NCBI GenBank assembly: GCA_963677085.2
Contig: CAXXFH010000004.1
Coordinates: 3,658,001-3,722,000, forward strand
DNA length: 64,000 bases
From: G963677085 sp963677085
GTDB lineage: Bacteria; Planctomycetota; Planctomycetia; Pirellulales; Thermoguttaceae
Direction: 5' to 3'
The translations under genes and the position numbers were made by a program. Numbering within the stretch: the stretch's first letter is position 1; every line of letters begins with the position of its first letter. The notes under the pieces were generated by a model. That model worked only from the letters and a program-made list of their open reading frames with translations. It searched no databases and was not told the DNA's origin. This document shows positions 43,184 to 51,144 of the stretch, one piece after another.

Positions 43184-44587
43184 CTACTTTGCAAGCGCGT
43201 CGAGCAGTTCGACGGCCGTGGTCACCATCGCCTCGCCGCCGCCGGTTTCTATGCGGCTGTTGACCGTTTCGTAGCTGCCTTCCTGAAACGCTCGGCGGGT
43301 GGGGATGTAGCCGGGAGCGTCGTTAGCCAGTTCGTAGACGATCGTCGTCGCAAAGGGCGACGCCTTTTTGATCGCTAGGCCTAAGTCGACAAAAACCTCA
43401 CCCGGCAGGGCCACCAATGCCACGTCGCGGCTAAGCCGAACCGCTTGCACCGTCACCGGTACAACCTGGCCGCCGCGCTGCTGACAGTCGATGATCTTAT
43501 AAGCCTTCACCCGATCGAGAAACGGCGTCTTCCGGTCGCCCACCTGATCCATCATCCGTCGGGCGTCGGCGATTTCCTGTTCGGAGAACTGCTGCATCGG
43601 CACGTCGATCGTCTTAGTCCGCATGGCCAGCGACGGTTTGGCCACGGTTTCGAGCTTCGGCAGGGCCTCCACTACCGTCGCGCCCAACGTCTGGCCGATC
43701 ACGTCGGTCTTCAGCCGTTCGCGTCGAGTAACGTCCACGTGGTTGATATCGCCACACGTGCCAATCCCGAAGAACGAGACGAACTTCTCGCCCAGGCTTT
43801 CTCGCAACTTCTGTTCGAGGAAGAACGGGTAGTCGGCGCTGTACAAGGTTCCGCCCGTGGTGTCGAGATGCAGAGCGAAAACCGTCAACGCGGCCAGCGG
43901 TTCTTGGTCGGCCGCGTTCTTCAGTAGCAGTAGTCCCACTTCCGGATCGATCGGCCCGGCCACGCGGACGATGTCGGGATTGAGCACGCCCGGGTTGAAT
44001 CGCACCGGCCCGGTCTTCATGTGGAAGCGACGATTGAACGACAACCCAAATTGCTGAGCCACGCCGGCTTCGAGCGTCACCGGCTCGGCCGTGGCTTGCG
44101 CCGTCTTCACGCCGTCGGCGATCTTCTCGACCAGTTGGGCCATGTAGTCGAGCGGCTCGCGTGAGTCGCGACCTTTGGTTTCGACCGTTTTTTGATGGAA
44201 ATGCTCGCGCAACGCGCCTGCGTAAAGTGGGCCCGTGTGACTATGCGTGGCAGCCACACACACGTTTGCCCTGGGAATGCCGGCCGCCTTCTCCACGCCC
44301 TGGACAACCTGCTGGGAAAGCTTTGCGGAAACACCGATCAGATCGCAGAAGACCAACGCCACTTGAACGTCGCCCTGCTTGAGGACCAGCGACTTGGCAC
44401 GCAGCGGGTCTTTGGTGCCCGTGCTAAGCCGTTCGCTGAAGTAGCCGCTCATCCGCCAGCCGACCGGCGGAGTGATGTCGACCACTGAAACCCCAGCTTC
44501 CAGCGGCACGGCTTCTGCGACCTGTGCAACGGAACCGAACAGAAGCACGACACTCGTGGCGGCAAGCCAGAACCTGATTTGAACCAT
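43184..44587 (-). CDS. Neutral/alkaline non-lysosomal ceramidase-type hydrolase
   Basis: A 467-residue secreted hydrolase. Signal peptide: FWLAATSVVLLFGSVAQVAE. The N-terminal ceramidase signature SVVDITPPVGWRMSGYFSER is plain, and VCVAATHSHTGPLYAG carries the zinc-binding His-x-His. Family members cleave the amide of ceramide; many bacterial members of this fold act on other amides or lack known substrate. No C-terminal domain of the full-length (~650 residue) ceramidases is present, so it is a short form. ATG 44587 has GGAGGTG upstream. Confidence 0.85.
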   Translation of the reverse strand: MVQIRFWLAATSVVLLFGSVAQVAEAVPLEAGVSVVDITPPVGWRMSGYFSERLSTGTKDPLRAKSLVLKQGDVQVALVFCDLIGVSAKLSQQVVQGVEKAAGIPRANVCVAATHSHTGPLYAGALREHFHQKTVETKGRDSREPLDYMAQLVEKIADGVKTAQATAEPVTLEAGVAQQFGLSFNRRFHMKTGPVRFNPGVLNPDIVRVAGPIDPEVGLLLLKNAADQEPLAALTVFALHLDTTGGTLYSADYPFFLEQKLRESLGEKFVSFFGIGTCGDINHVDVTRRERLKTDVIGQTLGATVVEALPKLETVAKPSLAMRTKTIDVPMQQFSEQEIADARRMMDQVGDRKTPFLDRVKAYKIIDCQQRGGQVVPVTVQAVRLSRDVALVALPGEVFVDLGLAIKKASPFATTIVYELANDAPGYIPTRRAFQEGSYETVNSRIETGGGEAMVTTAVELLDALAK

Positions 44588-45050
44588 CGGACACCTCCGG
44601 TTGGTTAGCAGACATTCTTGTTGAGTGTAGCCACCCGCCGACCCTCGGCGAGTGTTTCATGGAAGCACTGATTATCGTAGGAGGTTCCCTCGCGGGCCGC
44701 TACCAATCAAGCAACGAGAACTGATACTTTTCCGACCTTCTTGCGGCCGAAAAACCGGGCGACCCTGAGATGTCCCCGCTATTCGAGTTAGTCTCGCGAG
44801 TCGAATTCCGGCCAACATCTCGTTCAGACAACCACCAGCAGAGTGGGTGGGGCAGTGCCACCAGCTTGCGTGCCGTAACTGCCTGCCAACACACGAGTTA
44901 CACCCACAAGGATTATCACTTCCGAGGGGTTTTCGTTTTTTGCGCTCAGGTTCGCGCGTTTTAGCGCGTCATGTAGTGGTACGGCTGCGTTTTAATAGAA
45001 ATAGGGCAGCTCCTCATCACTTTGGGCCGTCACTTCGGATCTGGGCGTCC
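44588..45050. other. Spacer between divergent ceramidase and sigma-factor genes
   Basis: 463 bp without an acceptable gene or a member of the dispersed repeats. It must hold the promoter of the sigma/FecR operon; no ECF-type AAC box could be assigned with confidence. Confidence 0.45.
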
Positions 45051-45608
45051 ATGGCACCAACGATCAAACAAAACGGCGCCGATTATTCGGCCGAAACTCA
45101 CGATCGCTTTCTGCGCGCGTTCACCCGGCACCAGGGGCAGATTCGCGCGTATGTGGGCACGTTCCTGCCGGGTTTCGCCGACACGGAAGACGTGATGCAG
45201 GAAACGGCCGTCGTGCTGTGGAAAAAATTCTCCGAACTCGACGCCGACGAAAACTTCCTGCCCTGGGCACGGCGCGTGGCCTACTACGAAATCTGCAAGT
45301 TCTGCCGAGAGAACAAGGGAGTTTCGCTGCCGTACGACGCGCAATTGATGGAGAGAATTGCCGCCACCTACCAAGGCATGACCGACGAACTCGACGAGCG
45401 TCGCCAGGCTCTCGACGAATGCCTGAAGAAACTCCGAACCCGCGACCGCGAGCTAATCGACCTCTGCTACCGGACGAGCGAATCAGTCAAAACCATTTCC
45501 GCCGAAATCGGCCGGCCCGTGGGCGCCGTCTATCACTCTTTGGGCAGAATTCGTCGCACGCTGCTTGGCTGCATCGACCGAAACCTTGCCGGAAAGGAGC
45601 ACGCATGA
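45051..45608 (+). CDS. ECF-type RNA polymerase sigma factor (planctomycete SigBLH-like)
   Basis: A 185-residue sigma-70 family factor with region 2 (FLPGFADTEDVMQETAVVLW; FLPWARRVAYYEICKFCREN) and region 4 (DRELIDLCYRTSESVKTISA; VGAVYHSLGRIRRTLLGCID). It is of the short kind found in great numbers in planctomycetes next to FecR-like membrane proteins. ATG 45051 gives the usual length. The stop overlaps the next start (ATGA at 45605-45608), so sigma and anti-sigma are translationally coupled. It would direct transcription of the surface-protein genes that follow; this is inference. Confidence 0.88.
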   Translation: MAPTIKQNGADYSAETHDRFLRAFTRHQGQIRAYVGTFLPGFADTEDVMQETAVVLWKKFSELDADENFLPWARRVAYYEICKFCRENKGVSLPYDAQLMERIAATYQGMTDELDERRQALDECLKKLRTRDRELIDLCYRTSESVKTISAEIGRPVGAVYHSLGRIRRTLLGCIDRNLAGKEHA

Positions 45609-47347
45609 GCGACGCACGCCGGCAAAACGATGCACTCCTGCAATTGCTCGACCGGTATTGCGCCGGTACGCTTGATTCGACCCAACGCGAGCAGTTCGGC
45701 CGTCTGCTATTCGAAGACGAATCGGCACGCGCACAGTACGTCCGCTACATGCACTTGCATCATTCGCTCCACGATGTGGCTCTTGGACGAAGCGAGCCGG
45801 GCCCCGTGTTGCCTTCGATGATCGACGACCATTCGCAAGACGTTCGGCCTCGAAGCGCAAGGGCAGCACGGTATTTTGGCCGCGAAACCGGCTGGCCGGC
45901 ACGTCCCCGGTCGTTTGTTGCCGCCTCGTTGGGGCTGACCCTGGCCTTCTGGGCCATCTTCTTCGCCTTCGCCTGGCCGAATTTCATGCGAACGGAATTG
46001 GCCGTCGAACGACCGGCACCACAAGCTACTCCCGAGGCACCGAGTGTCGCGCAACTGATCGAGGTGATCAATGTGAACTGGGGGGGCGATTTGGCAGAAG
46101 CCCCTGCCCGTGGCGCCAACCTGCAAAAGGGAAGACAACTCGAATTGAAGTCGGGCTTGGTGGAAATCGGTTTTCGAAGTGGTACGCATACGATCATCGA
46201 AGGCCCGGCAACCTTCGTCCTGTGCGACGAAAACGCAGCTGAAATTACGCTCGGGCGTTTGGTCGCTCGTGTGCCCAACCAAGCAACTGGGTTTGCTGTG
46301 ACAACTCCCTCGGGCACAATCACCGATCTGGGTACTGAGTTCGGCGTGCAGGTCGACCGAGATGGTGTGGTGGATGTCCACGTGTTCGAAGGCGTCATCG
46401 AAATCGCACTGGCCGACAATCCCACGGCCCGGCAAACTAGTCCGGCCGAAGAAACCGATGCAGAGAACGACGCTACGAAGCTCGTTCTTACCGACGGTGA
46501 AATCGTGCGACTGGCTCGGGGCCAACGCCTAAGCGACGAAGTGGACGTCGCGGCGTGCCCGTTTGTCCGGAACCTGGTGAACTGTCGCGGCATCGAGTGG
46601 GACGGCCGGACGCTCCTGCTGGGCAACCTCTTCGACGATCCGGCCGGCACGTCGCTGGCCGACGCCATGCCAACCGACATGTTCGGCGCGATCGCCGAAA
46701 TCAGCGATCTTGGTGTGGACACGGTCGTCGACGACGGCCTCAGCGGCGCGGTCAATATCAACACGGCCGGCATACTATTCGACTTCGTACCGGTCGGCGG
46801 AGGCGGTTCCCACTGGGGCACGCCAGCTAACGACTGCGCCACGCCGGAATCGAATTGGTGCATCAGCACGACGGGCACCCGCGAAGCAGGCCGTCCGGAC
46901 GCGAAACACGAAGAGGGCATCGGCCTGCATCCCAATGCGTTGGTGACTTTCAATCTCGACGAGCTTCGAGCCGCAGGGTTACCCCAAGGAGAGGTGACGT
47001 TCCTCGCCAAAGCGGCCCTGAACGATACGTGCGCCGGACAAGAACAAGGCACGACCGTTAACACGTTGGTGTTGCTTAGCAACGACCGTGGGCTGTTGGC
47101 CGGTTACGTCAACGGCCAGCAGGTTTCCGTCGAGGTCCGAGATGGCGTATGGGCATTCTCGGGCGAGTTGCCGCCGCCGTTGGACGGCAAGAAAAACGTT
47201 CGCAGTGCAATGGTCCAGGTCGTGATTTCCGAGTCGGCCAAGTACCTCACACTGGCCGTAACCGATGCCGGCGACGGCCACGCCCACGACCACGCCGTGT
47301 TCAGCGGTGCCCAATTGCGAGTTCGTGCTGTCAACCCAAAACACTGA
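45605..47347 (+). CDS. FecR-like membrane regulator with large C-terminal carbohydrate-binding-like domain
   Basis: A 580-residue membrane protein. Residues 1-90 are cytoplasmic with an anti-sigma like helical start (LLQLLDRYCAGTLDSTQREQ), followed by one membrane helix (AASLGLTLAFWAIFFAFAW, residues ~100-118). The periplasmic FecR domain follows (LELKSGLVEIGFRSGTHTII; GFAVTTPSGTITDLGTEFGV). The C-terminal ~200 residues (from ~380) are a beta-rich domain reminiscent of NPCBM-type sugar-binding modules (HPNALVTFNLDELRAAGLPQ). It probably controls the coupled sigma factor in response to an outside signal, possibly a glycan. ATG 45605 is fixed by the ATGA overlap. Confidence 0.85.
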   Translation: MSDARRQNDALLQLLDRYCAGTLDSTQREQFGRLLFEDESARAQYVRYMHLHHSLHDVALGRSEPGPVLPSMIDDHSQDVRPRSARAARYFGRETGWPARPRSFVAASLGLTLAFWAIFFAFAWPNFMRTELAVERPAPQATPEAPSVAQLIEVINVNWGGDLAEAPARGANLQKGRQLELKSGLVEIGFRSGTHTIIEGPATFVLCDENAAEITLGRLVARVPNQATGFAVTTPSGTITDLGTEFGVQVDRDGVVDVHVFEGVIEIALADNPTARQTSPAEETDAENDATKLVLTDGEIVRLARGQRLSDEVDVAACPFVRNLVNCRGIEWDGRTLLLGNLFDDPAGTSLADAMPTDMFGAIAEISDLGVDTVVDDGLSGAVNINTAGILFDFVPVGGGGSHWGTPANDCATPESNWCISTTGTREAGRPDAKHEEGIGLHPNALVTFNLDELRAAGLPQGEVTFLAKAALNDTCAGQEQGTTVNTLVLLSNDRGLLAGYVNGQQVSVEVRDGVWAFSGELPPPLDGKKNVRSAMVQVVISESAKYLTLAVTDAGDGHAHDHAVFSGAQLRVRAVNPKH

Positions 47348-47387
47348 TTCTCTTCTTAAACGATTCGTTTGCAAGAGGGAGTTCATC

Positions 47388-48137
47388 ATGAACACACGAG
47401 CGATTACGGTGCTCGCTGTCGTCCTACTGGGGTGTCTTTCTGTAGATATTGTTCAGGCTGGCTATATCCCCTATGCCATCACCGGGGCGACGGCCACCGG
47501 AACGCACACGGCCGATGCGGGCAGTTCCAGTCTTCTCGCCGATTACGATGATGGAGACGGGCACGTCTACGATATCAGAACCAATCCGGCGCTGGCCGCC
47601 GTCTCGGGCTACGGCTTGACGGTCACCGACGGCAACGGCACCCACAGTTCGAAGTGGGAGGAAGACTGGCAGTCGAACATCACCCAAACCAACCCGACGA
47701 CCCCGGACGGCACGCTTGTGGCCTCGCAACAGTTTTACGTGGATCTTGGAGCCAGCTACGACAACCTCAATGAGCTCTACGTGTGGAATGTTCGGGAGCA
47801 GACAGCCCGGGGGACGAAGGACGTCGACCTTTACTACTCCGATCTTGCCGACCCGGGCACGGACCTCTCGGTGACGGCCAACTGGACGTTGCTCGACAGT
47901 TACGTTTTCAGCCAATCCACGGGCGGTGGCACGGGAGTCGACAACGTCATCGACCTGAGCAGCGTTTCCTCGGCCCGGCACTTCGTTTTCGACATTTCGA
48001 GCAATTACGGCGACACGGGTCGCGTGGGCTTGGCCGAAGTGCAATTTACGGTTGTGCCGGAGCCGTCGACGGTATCGATGCTGCTAGCGGCCTTGGGCGC
48101 GTGCTTGCTGCCGTGGTTCCCGTGGCGCAAGCGATAG
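47388..48137 (+). CDS. PEP-CTERM sorted surface protein, locus 2
   Basis: A 249-residue exported protein: signal peptide AITVLAVVLLGCLSVDIVQA, a beta-rich middle resembling a galactose-binding-like fold (FYVDLGASYDNLNELYVWNV; SARHFVFDISSNYGDTGRVG), and a C-terminal PEP-CTERM anchor (VVPEPSTVSMLLAALGACLL, then PWRKR). Start ATG 47388 is preceded by GAGGGAG. It lies 40 bp behind the FecR-like gene and 70 bp before the DUF1559 gene, so all four genes from 45051 look like one operon. Confidence 0.85.
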   Translation: MNTRAITVLAVVLLGCLSVDIVQAGYIPYAITGATATGTHTADAGSSSLLADYDDGDGHVYDIRTNPALAAVSGYGLTVTDGNGTHSSKWEEDWQSNITQTNPTTPDGTLVASQQFYVDLGASYDNLNELYVWNVREQTARGTKDVDLYYSDLADPGTDLSVTANWTLLDSYVFSQSTGGGTGVDNVIDLSSVSSARHFVFDISSNYGDTGRVGLAEVQFTVVPEPSTVSMLLAALGACLLPWFPWRKR

Positions 48138-48207
48138 AACAGTACACGCGGTTTGCCCCGCAAGGCGGCCGTGACAGCCTTTTTGATAGCCAAAAAAGGA
48201 GTAGCTC

Positions 48208-49311
48208 GTGCCTCGAAGCAGAGCTTCCGCAAAAGGGGTTCCCAAGCTGAAGCGTGGGGACCAGGAGAATACCCGTCGTGGGTTTACCCTGGTCGAACTC
48301 CTGGTAGTGATCGCCATCATCGGCATCCTCATTGGGTTGCTCTTGCCGGCCGTGCAGTCGGCGCGCGAAGCGGCACGCCGGGCGCAATGCTCCAACAACC
48401 TCAAGCAACTTGGGCTGGCCATCCAGTCGCATCTGTCGATCAACGGCCACTTTCCCACGGGCGGATGGGGATGGTATTGGACAGGCGACCCCGATCGCGG
48501 TTTCGGCAAGGATCAGCCCGGCGGTTGGGTCTTCAACCTTCTGCCCTATCTCGAACAAACGTCGCTGCACCAGCAAGGCAGCGACGGCGATCCCGATACG
48601 ATCACGCCCGGACAAAAAACCGGTGCGATGCGCGTGGTGAACACGCCCGTGGTCGTTTTCAACTGTCCCAGTCGACGCAGTTGCACGACCTACCCGCGCG
48701 GCGGCAACATCGGGCGCAACGCCGACAGCAATACCATGGGCCAGGCCGCGCGAAGCGACTACGCCGTCAACGCCGGTGCGCAACACAAGTGCGAGATTTG
48801 CGACGGGCCCACCACCTTGGCCGAAGGCGATAGTTGGCCCGTCTGCAATGGCTCGAACGGCACCGCCTGCTCGGGAAATATCGGATCGGGAGCCAGTTGC
48901 TGGTACAGCACGACGGTCAACAGCAGCTTCGGCACCGTATTCACCGGCATCAGCTACCAGCGCAGCGAGGTGAAGGCCGCCCACATCCGCGACGGCCTGA
49001 GCAACACCCTGGCCGTGGGCGAAAAGTACATCAACCCCGACGGCTACAACGACAGCAGCGACGCGGGCGACAACGAGCACATGTACACCGGCGGCAACAA
49101 CGACAACTTCCGCGTTGCCTACCAGCCGCCCATCCAGGACCGAGCCGCCTATCTCTACACGGCCTACTTCGGCAGTGCCCATACGGGTGGCTGCAACTTC
49201 GTCTTCTGCGACGGTTCCGTGAGGACGGTCAGTTACTCGGTCGACCAGACCACGTTCCGCAACCTGGGCAGCCGCGAAGACGGCAACGTGATCAGCGCGA
49301 ACATGTTCTGA
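48208..49311 (+). CDS. DUF1559 pseudopilin-like protein, locus 2 (GTG start)
   Basis: A 367-residue protein of the same family as locus 1. The prepilin motif [20 protein letters not shown] starts at residue ~25, DUF1559 follows ([20 protein letters not shown]) and the protein closes with [16 protein letters not shown]. Start is GTG 48208 with AAGGAG at 48196-48201. The leader before the cleavage site ([20 protein letters not shown]) is encoded by half of the dispersed element seen at 49475-49531, so a repeat has supplied the N-terminal leader. The last gene of the sigma operon. Confidence 0.87.
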   Translation: MPRSRASAKGVPKLKRGDQENTRRGFTLVELLVVIAIIGILIGLLLPAVQSAREAARRAQCSNNLKQLGLAIQSHLSINGHFPTGGWGWYWTGDPDRGFGKDQPGGWVFNLLPYLEQTSLHQQGSDGDPDTITPGQKTGAMRVVNTPVVVFNCPSRRSCTTYPRGGNIGRNADSNTMGQAARSDYAVNAGAQHKCEICDGPTTLAEGDSWPVCNGSNGTACSGNIGSGASCWYSTTVNSSFGTVFTGISYQRSEVKAAHIRDGLSNTLAVGEKYINPDGYNDSSDAGDNEHMYTGGNNDNFRVAYQPPIQDRAAYLYTAYFGSAHTGGCNFVFCDGSVRTVSYSVDQTTFRNLGSREDGNVISANMF

Positions 49312-49344
49312 CGATCCGGCCCCAAGCAACGTGGGTGCCTAGAA

Positions 49345-49531
49345 CTCGTTCCCAAGCTCCGGCTTGGGAACGAATCTCCGCGAAGCTCTGCTTCGCTAGC
49401 GCTAGTTGCCGCGTTGGTTTTCGTCTCGCCCGACACAAGCCGTGAGCTGGTTGCGGAATGTCTTATGTGGCTTCCTCGAAGCAGAGCTTCTGGAAAGTGC
49501 GTTCCCAAGCTGGAGCTTGGGAACGAGGCAA
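49345..49531. mobile_element. 187-bp MITE-like element, copy II
   Basis: Inverted arms 49345-49398 (CTCGTTCCCAAGCTCCGGC...CGAAGCTCTGCTTCG) and 49475-49531 (CGAAGCAGAGCTTCTGG...GCTTGGGAACGAG) flank ~76 bp. Same length and plan as 28602-28788. Confidence 0.75.
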
Positions 49532-49579
49532 CACTCACGTAGTCATGATGCGAAAACGTGGCCGTCGACATCCACGAAG

Positions 49580-49621
49580 CCCCTCACCCCCGGCCCCTCT
49601 CCCCCGCGGGGGAGAGGGGAG
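49580..49621. repeat. Dispersed CCCTCACCCCCGGCCCC palindrome, copy 2
   Basis: Identical in its core to 1950-1991. Lies 10 bp behind the stop of the following minus-strand gene. Confidence 0.8.
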
Positions 49622-49630
49622 AAGCTTTGC

Positions 49631-50818
49631 TCAGCTTGCTCCCAACAGGCCTTCGTGTAGAAACACCGGCTTGTAGCCCTGCTCGGTGCACCAGCGCACG
49701 GCCGTATCCATCCGCTGGGCGTGGTCCGGTACGTAACGTTTGTAGAACGGCCAGAAGTATTGCTCGTGGGTAAGCAAATCCATGATCTCGGCCGTATTGG
49801 GGTCTTTGGCCAACGGGGCCAACTTGGGCACGATCCGCTCGATCGGCGTGTTGTTGATCACGATATCGATCTTCGAAAACACCACGCCGCTGTCGAAATC
49901 TTTCAAGGCGTCGTGACGTGAAAGATACTCGGAGCGTACGTCGTCTACCCGATAGTTGATGTCCCAGCGGTTGTTCGATCGCACGAAGTAGCCGCTGAGC
50001 GTGCTGACACCTTCGTCGAACAGCGGTTTCCAGGCCGAAGGCCGCGTCATGCCGAAGTGGACAACCGTCGTTGGCGAGTAAGTCGCCTCGCCCGCAAAAC
50101 GAAGGATTTCGTCGCGCACGCGTTTATAGTCGGCGATGAGCTTCTCGGGTGGGGCGTCTTCGTAAGGACGGTTGGGAAACTCCGTGTGGGCGTGGAAGGC
50201 CAACTTCAGCCAGTTGGCGTTGTCGGCCCACTCGCTTCGGTAACGGTCGGGAAACTGCGGAAGCTGAAACTCGCCCGTGGTGTGGAAGATGTTCAACACC
50301 GTTTTGGTGCCGTACTTTCGGTAAAGGTCGCGAAGCATTTTGAGATAGAAACAATCGAACAACGAGCCGTACTGTTTCTCGGCAATGTCGCGAAGAAAGT
50401 AGCCGTTGTCGTCGATGGCCACACGATATCGTGGAAACGACTCGCGGTCCCAAACCACGCGCACGCGATCTTCGTGGCGACCGTTGGACGTTTGGGCAAC
50501 GGCCGTCAGATCGGTTTCCGGTTCCTGCAATACGACCTGGGCGACGAACTTCTCGCCGTCACGCTTAGTGGGCTGATTGTTGACCGTCACCCGCGAGTCG
50601 GCCGGGGCCGTGCCACGTACGGCGATTTGCAGGCCGTCGTCGGTTTGTTTGCCGTGGCGATGATTGAGCACGGCGCCGTGAAACGGCTCGTCGATCTTGC
50701 AGGGCGAGGTTTTGTTCGTCGCAGCCGAAACGCCCAACGGCCACCCGAGCCAACAGGCCGACCCGGTGGCCGCCGCCGTTTGCAGAAAACGCCGTCGCTG
50801 GATTGTATTCTGTTTCAT
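49631..50818 (-). CDS. Tat-exported protein resembling a polysaccharide deacetylase-fold enzyme
   Basis: A 395-residue protein with a twin-arginine-type signal (IQRRRFLQTAAATGSACWLG). A beta-rich domain (residues ~40-125) is followed by a region with VAIDDNGYFLRDIA and LAFHAHTEFPNRPYE that recalls NodB-type carbohydrate esterase barrels (Asp and His-x-His positions), but the full catalytic set could not be confirmed. It ends FLHEGLLGAS. A carbohydrate-active or lipid-modifying role is inference. ATG 50818 with GGAGGG upstream. Divergent from the DUF4838 gene, with which it may share a function. Confidence 0.65.
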   Translation of the reverse strand: MKQNTIQRRRFLQTAAATGSACWLGWPLGVSAATNKTSPCKIDEPFHGAVLNHRHGKQTDDGLQIAVRGTAPADSRVTVNNQPTKRDGEKFVAQVVLQEPETDLTAVAQTSNGRHEDRVRVVWDRESFPRYRVAIDDNGYFLRDIAEKQYGSLFDCFYLKMLRDLYRKYGTKTVLNIFHTTGEFQLPQFPDRYRSEWADNANWLKLAFHAHTEFPNRPYEDAPPEKLIADYKRVRDEILRFAGEATYSPTTVVHFGMTRPSAWKPLFDEGVSTLSGYFVRSNNRWDINYRVDDVRSEYLSRHDALKDFDSGVVFSKIDIVINNTPIERIVPKLAPLAKDPNTAEIMDLLTHEQYFWPFYKRYVPDHAQRMDTAVRWCTEQGYKPVFLHEGLLGAS

Positions 50819-51144
50819 CGTGACTTACCCTCCGGTTGGAAGAAGACGGAAACGTTCACCATCGTTTTCCGGTCGCTCGTAGCTTTCTGATTATGTGCAA
50901 CTTATTCGCAACGTCTCGACTGCGCGCAACAGCGCACTCCAAGCCCAGAGGGTGCCCCCCTGGGACCGCCCAACGCCCGTCATCATGCCGCGCTGCCGAG
51001 ACGAAAGCAAATTTGGTCGCCGCGCGTGTCGAGCGGCGAATTTGCATGGCGTCTGGCCGTGGGATATCTTGAGGTGATACTCATGGTCGCTGAAGCGGCC
51101 ATGCCTTGATCCCGCCAATTGAACCAAACGACGGAGGAAATCCC
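50819..51144. other. Divergent promoter region between deacetylase-like and DUF4838 genes
   Basis: 326 bp. Carries a CCAAGCCCAGAGGGTGCCCCCCTGGGAC hairpin (50940-50967) and a TGGTCGCTGAAGCGGCCATG hairpin (51085-51104). No gene accepted. Confidence 0.5.
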
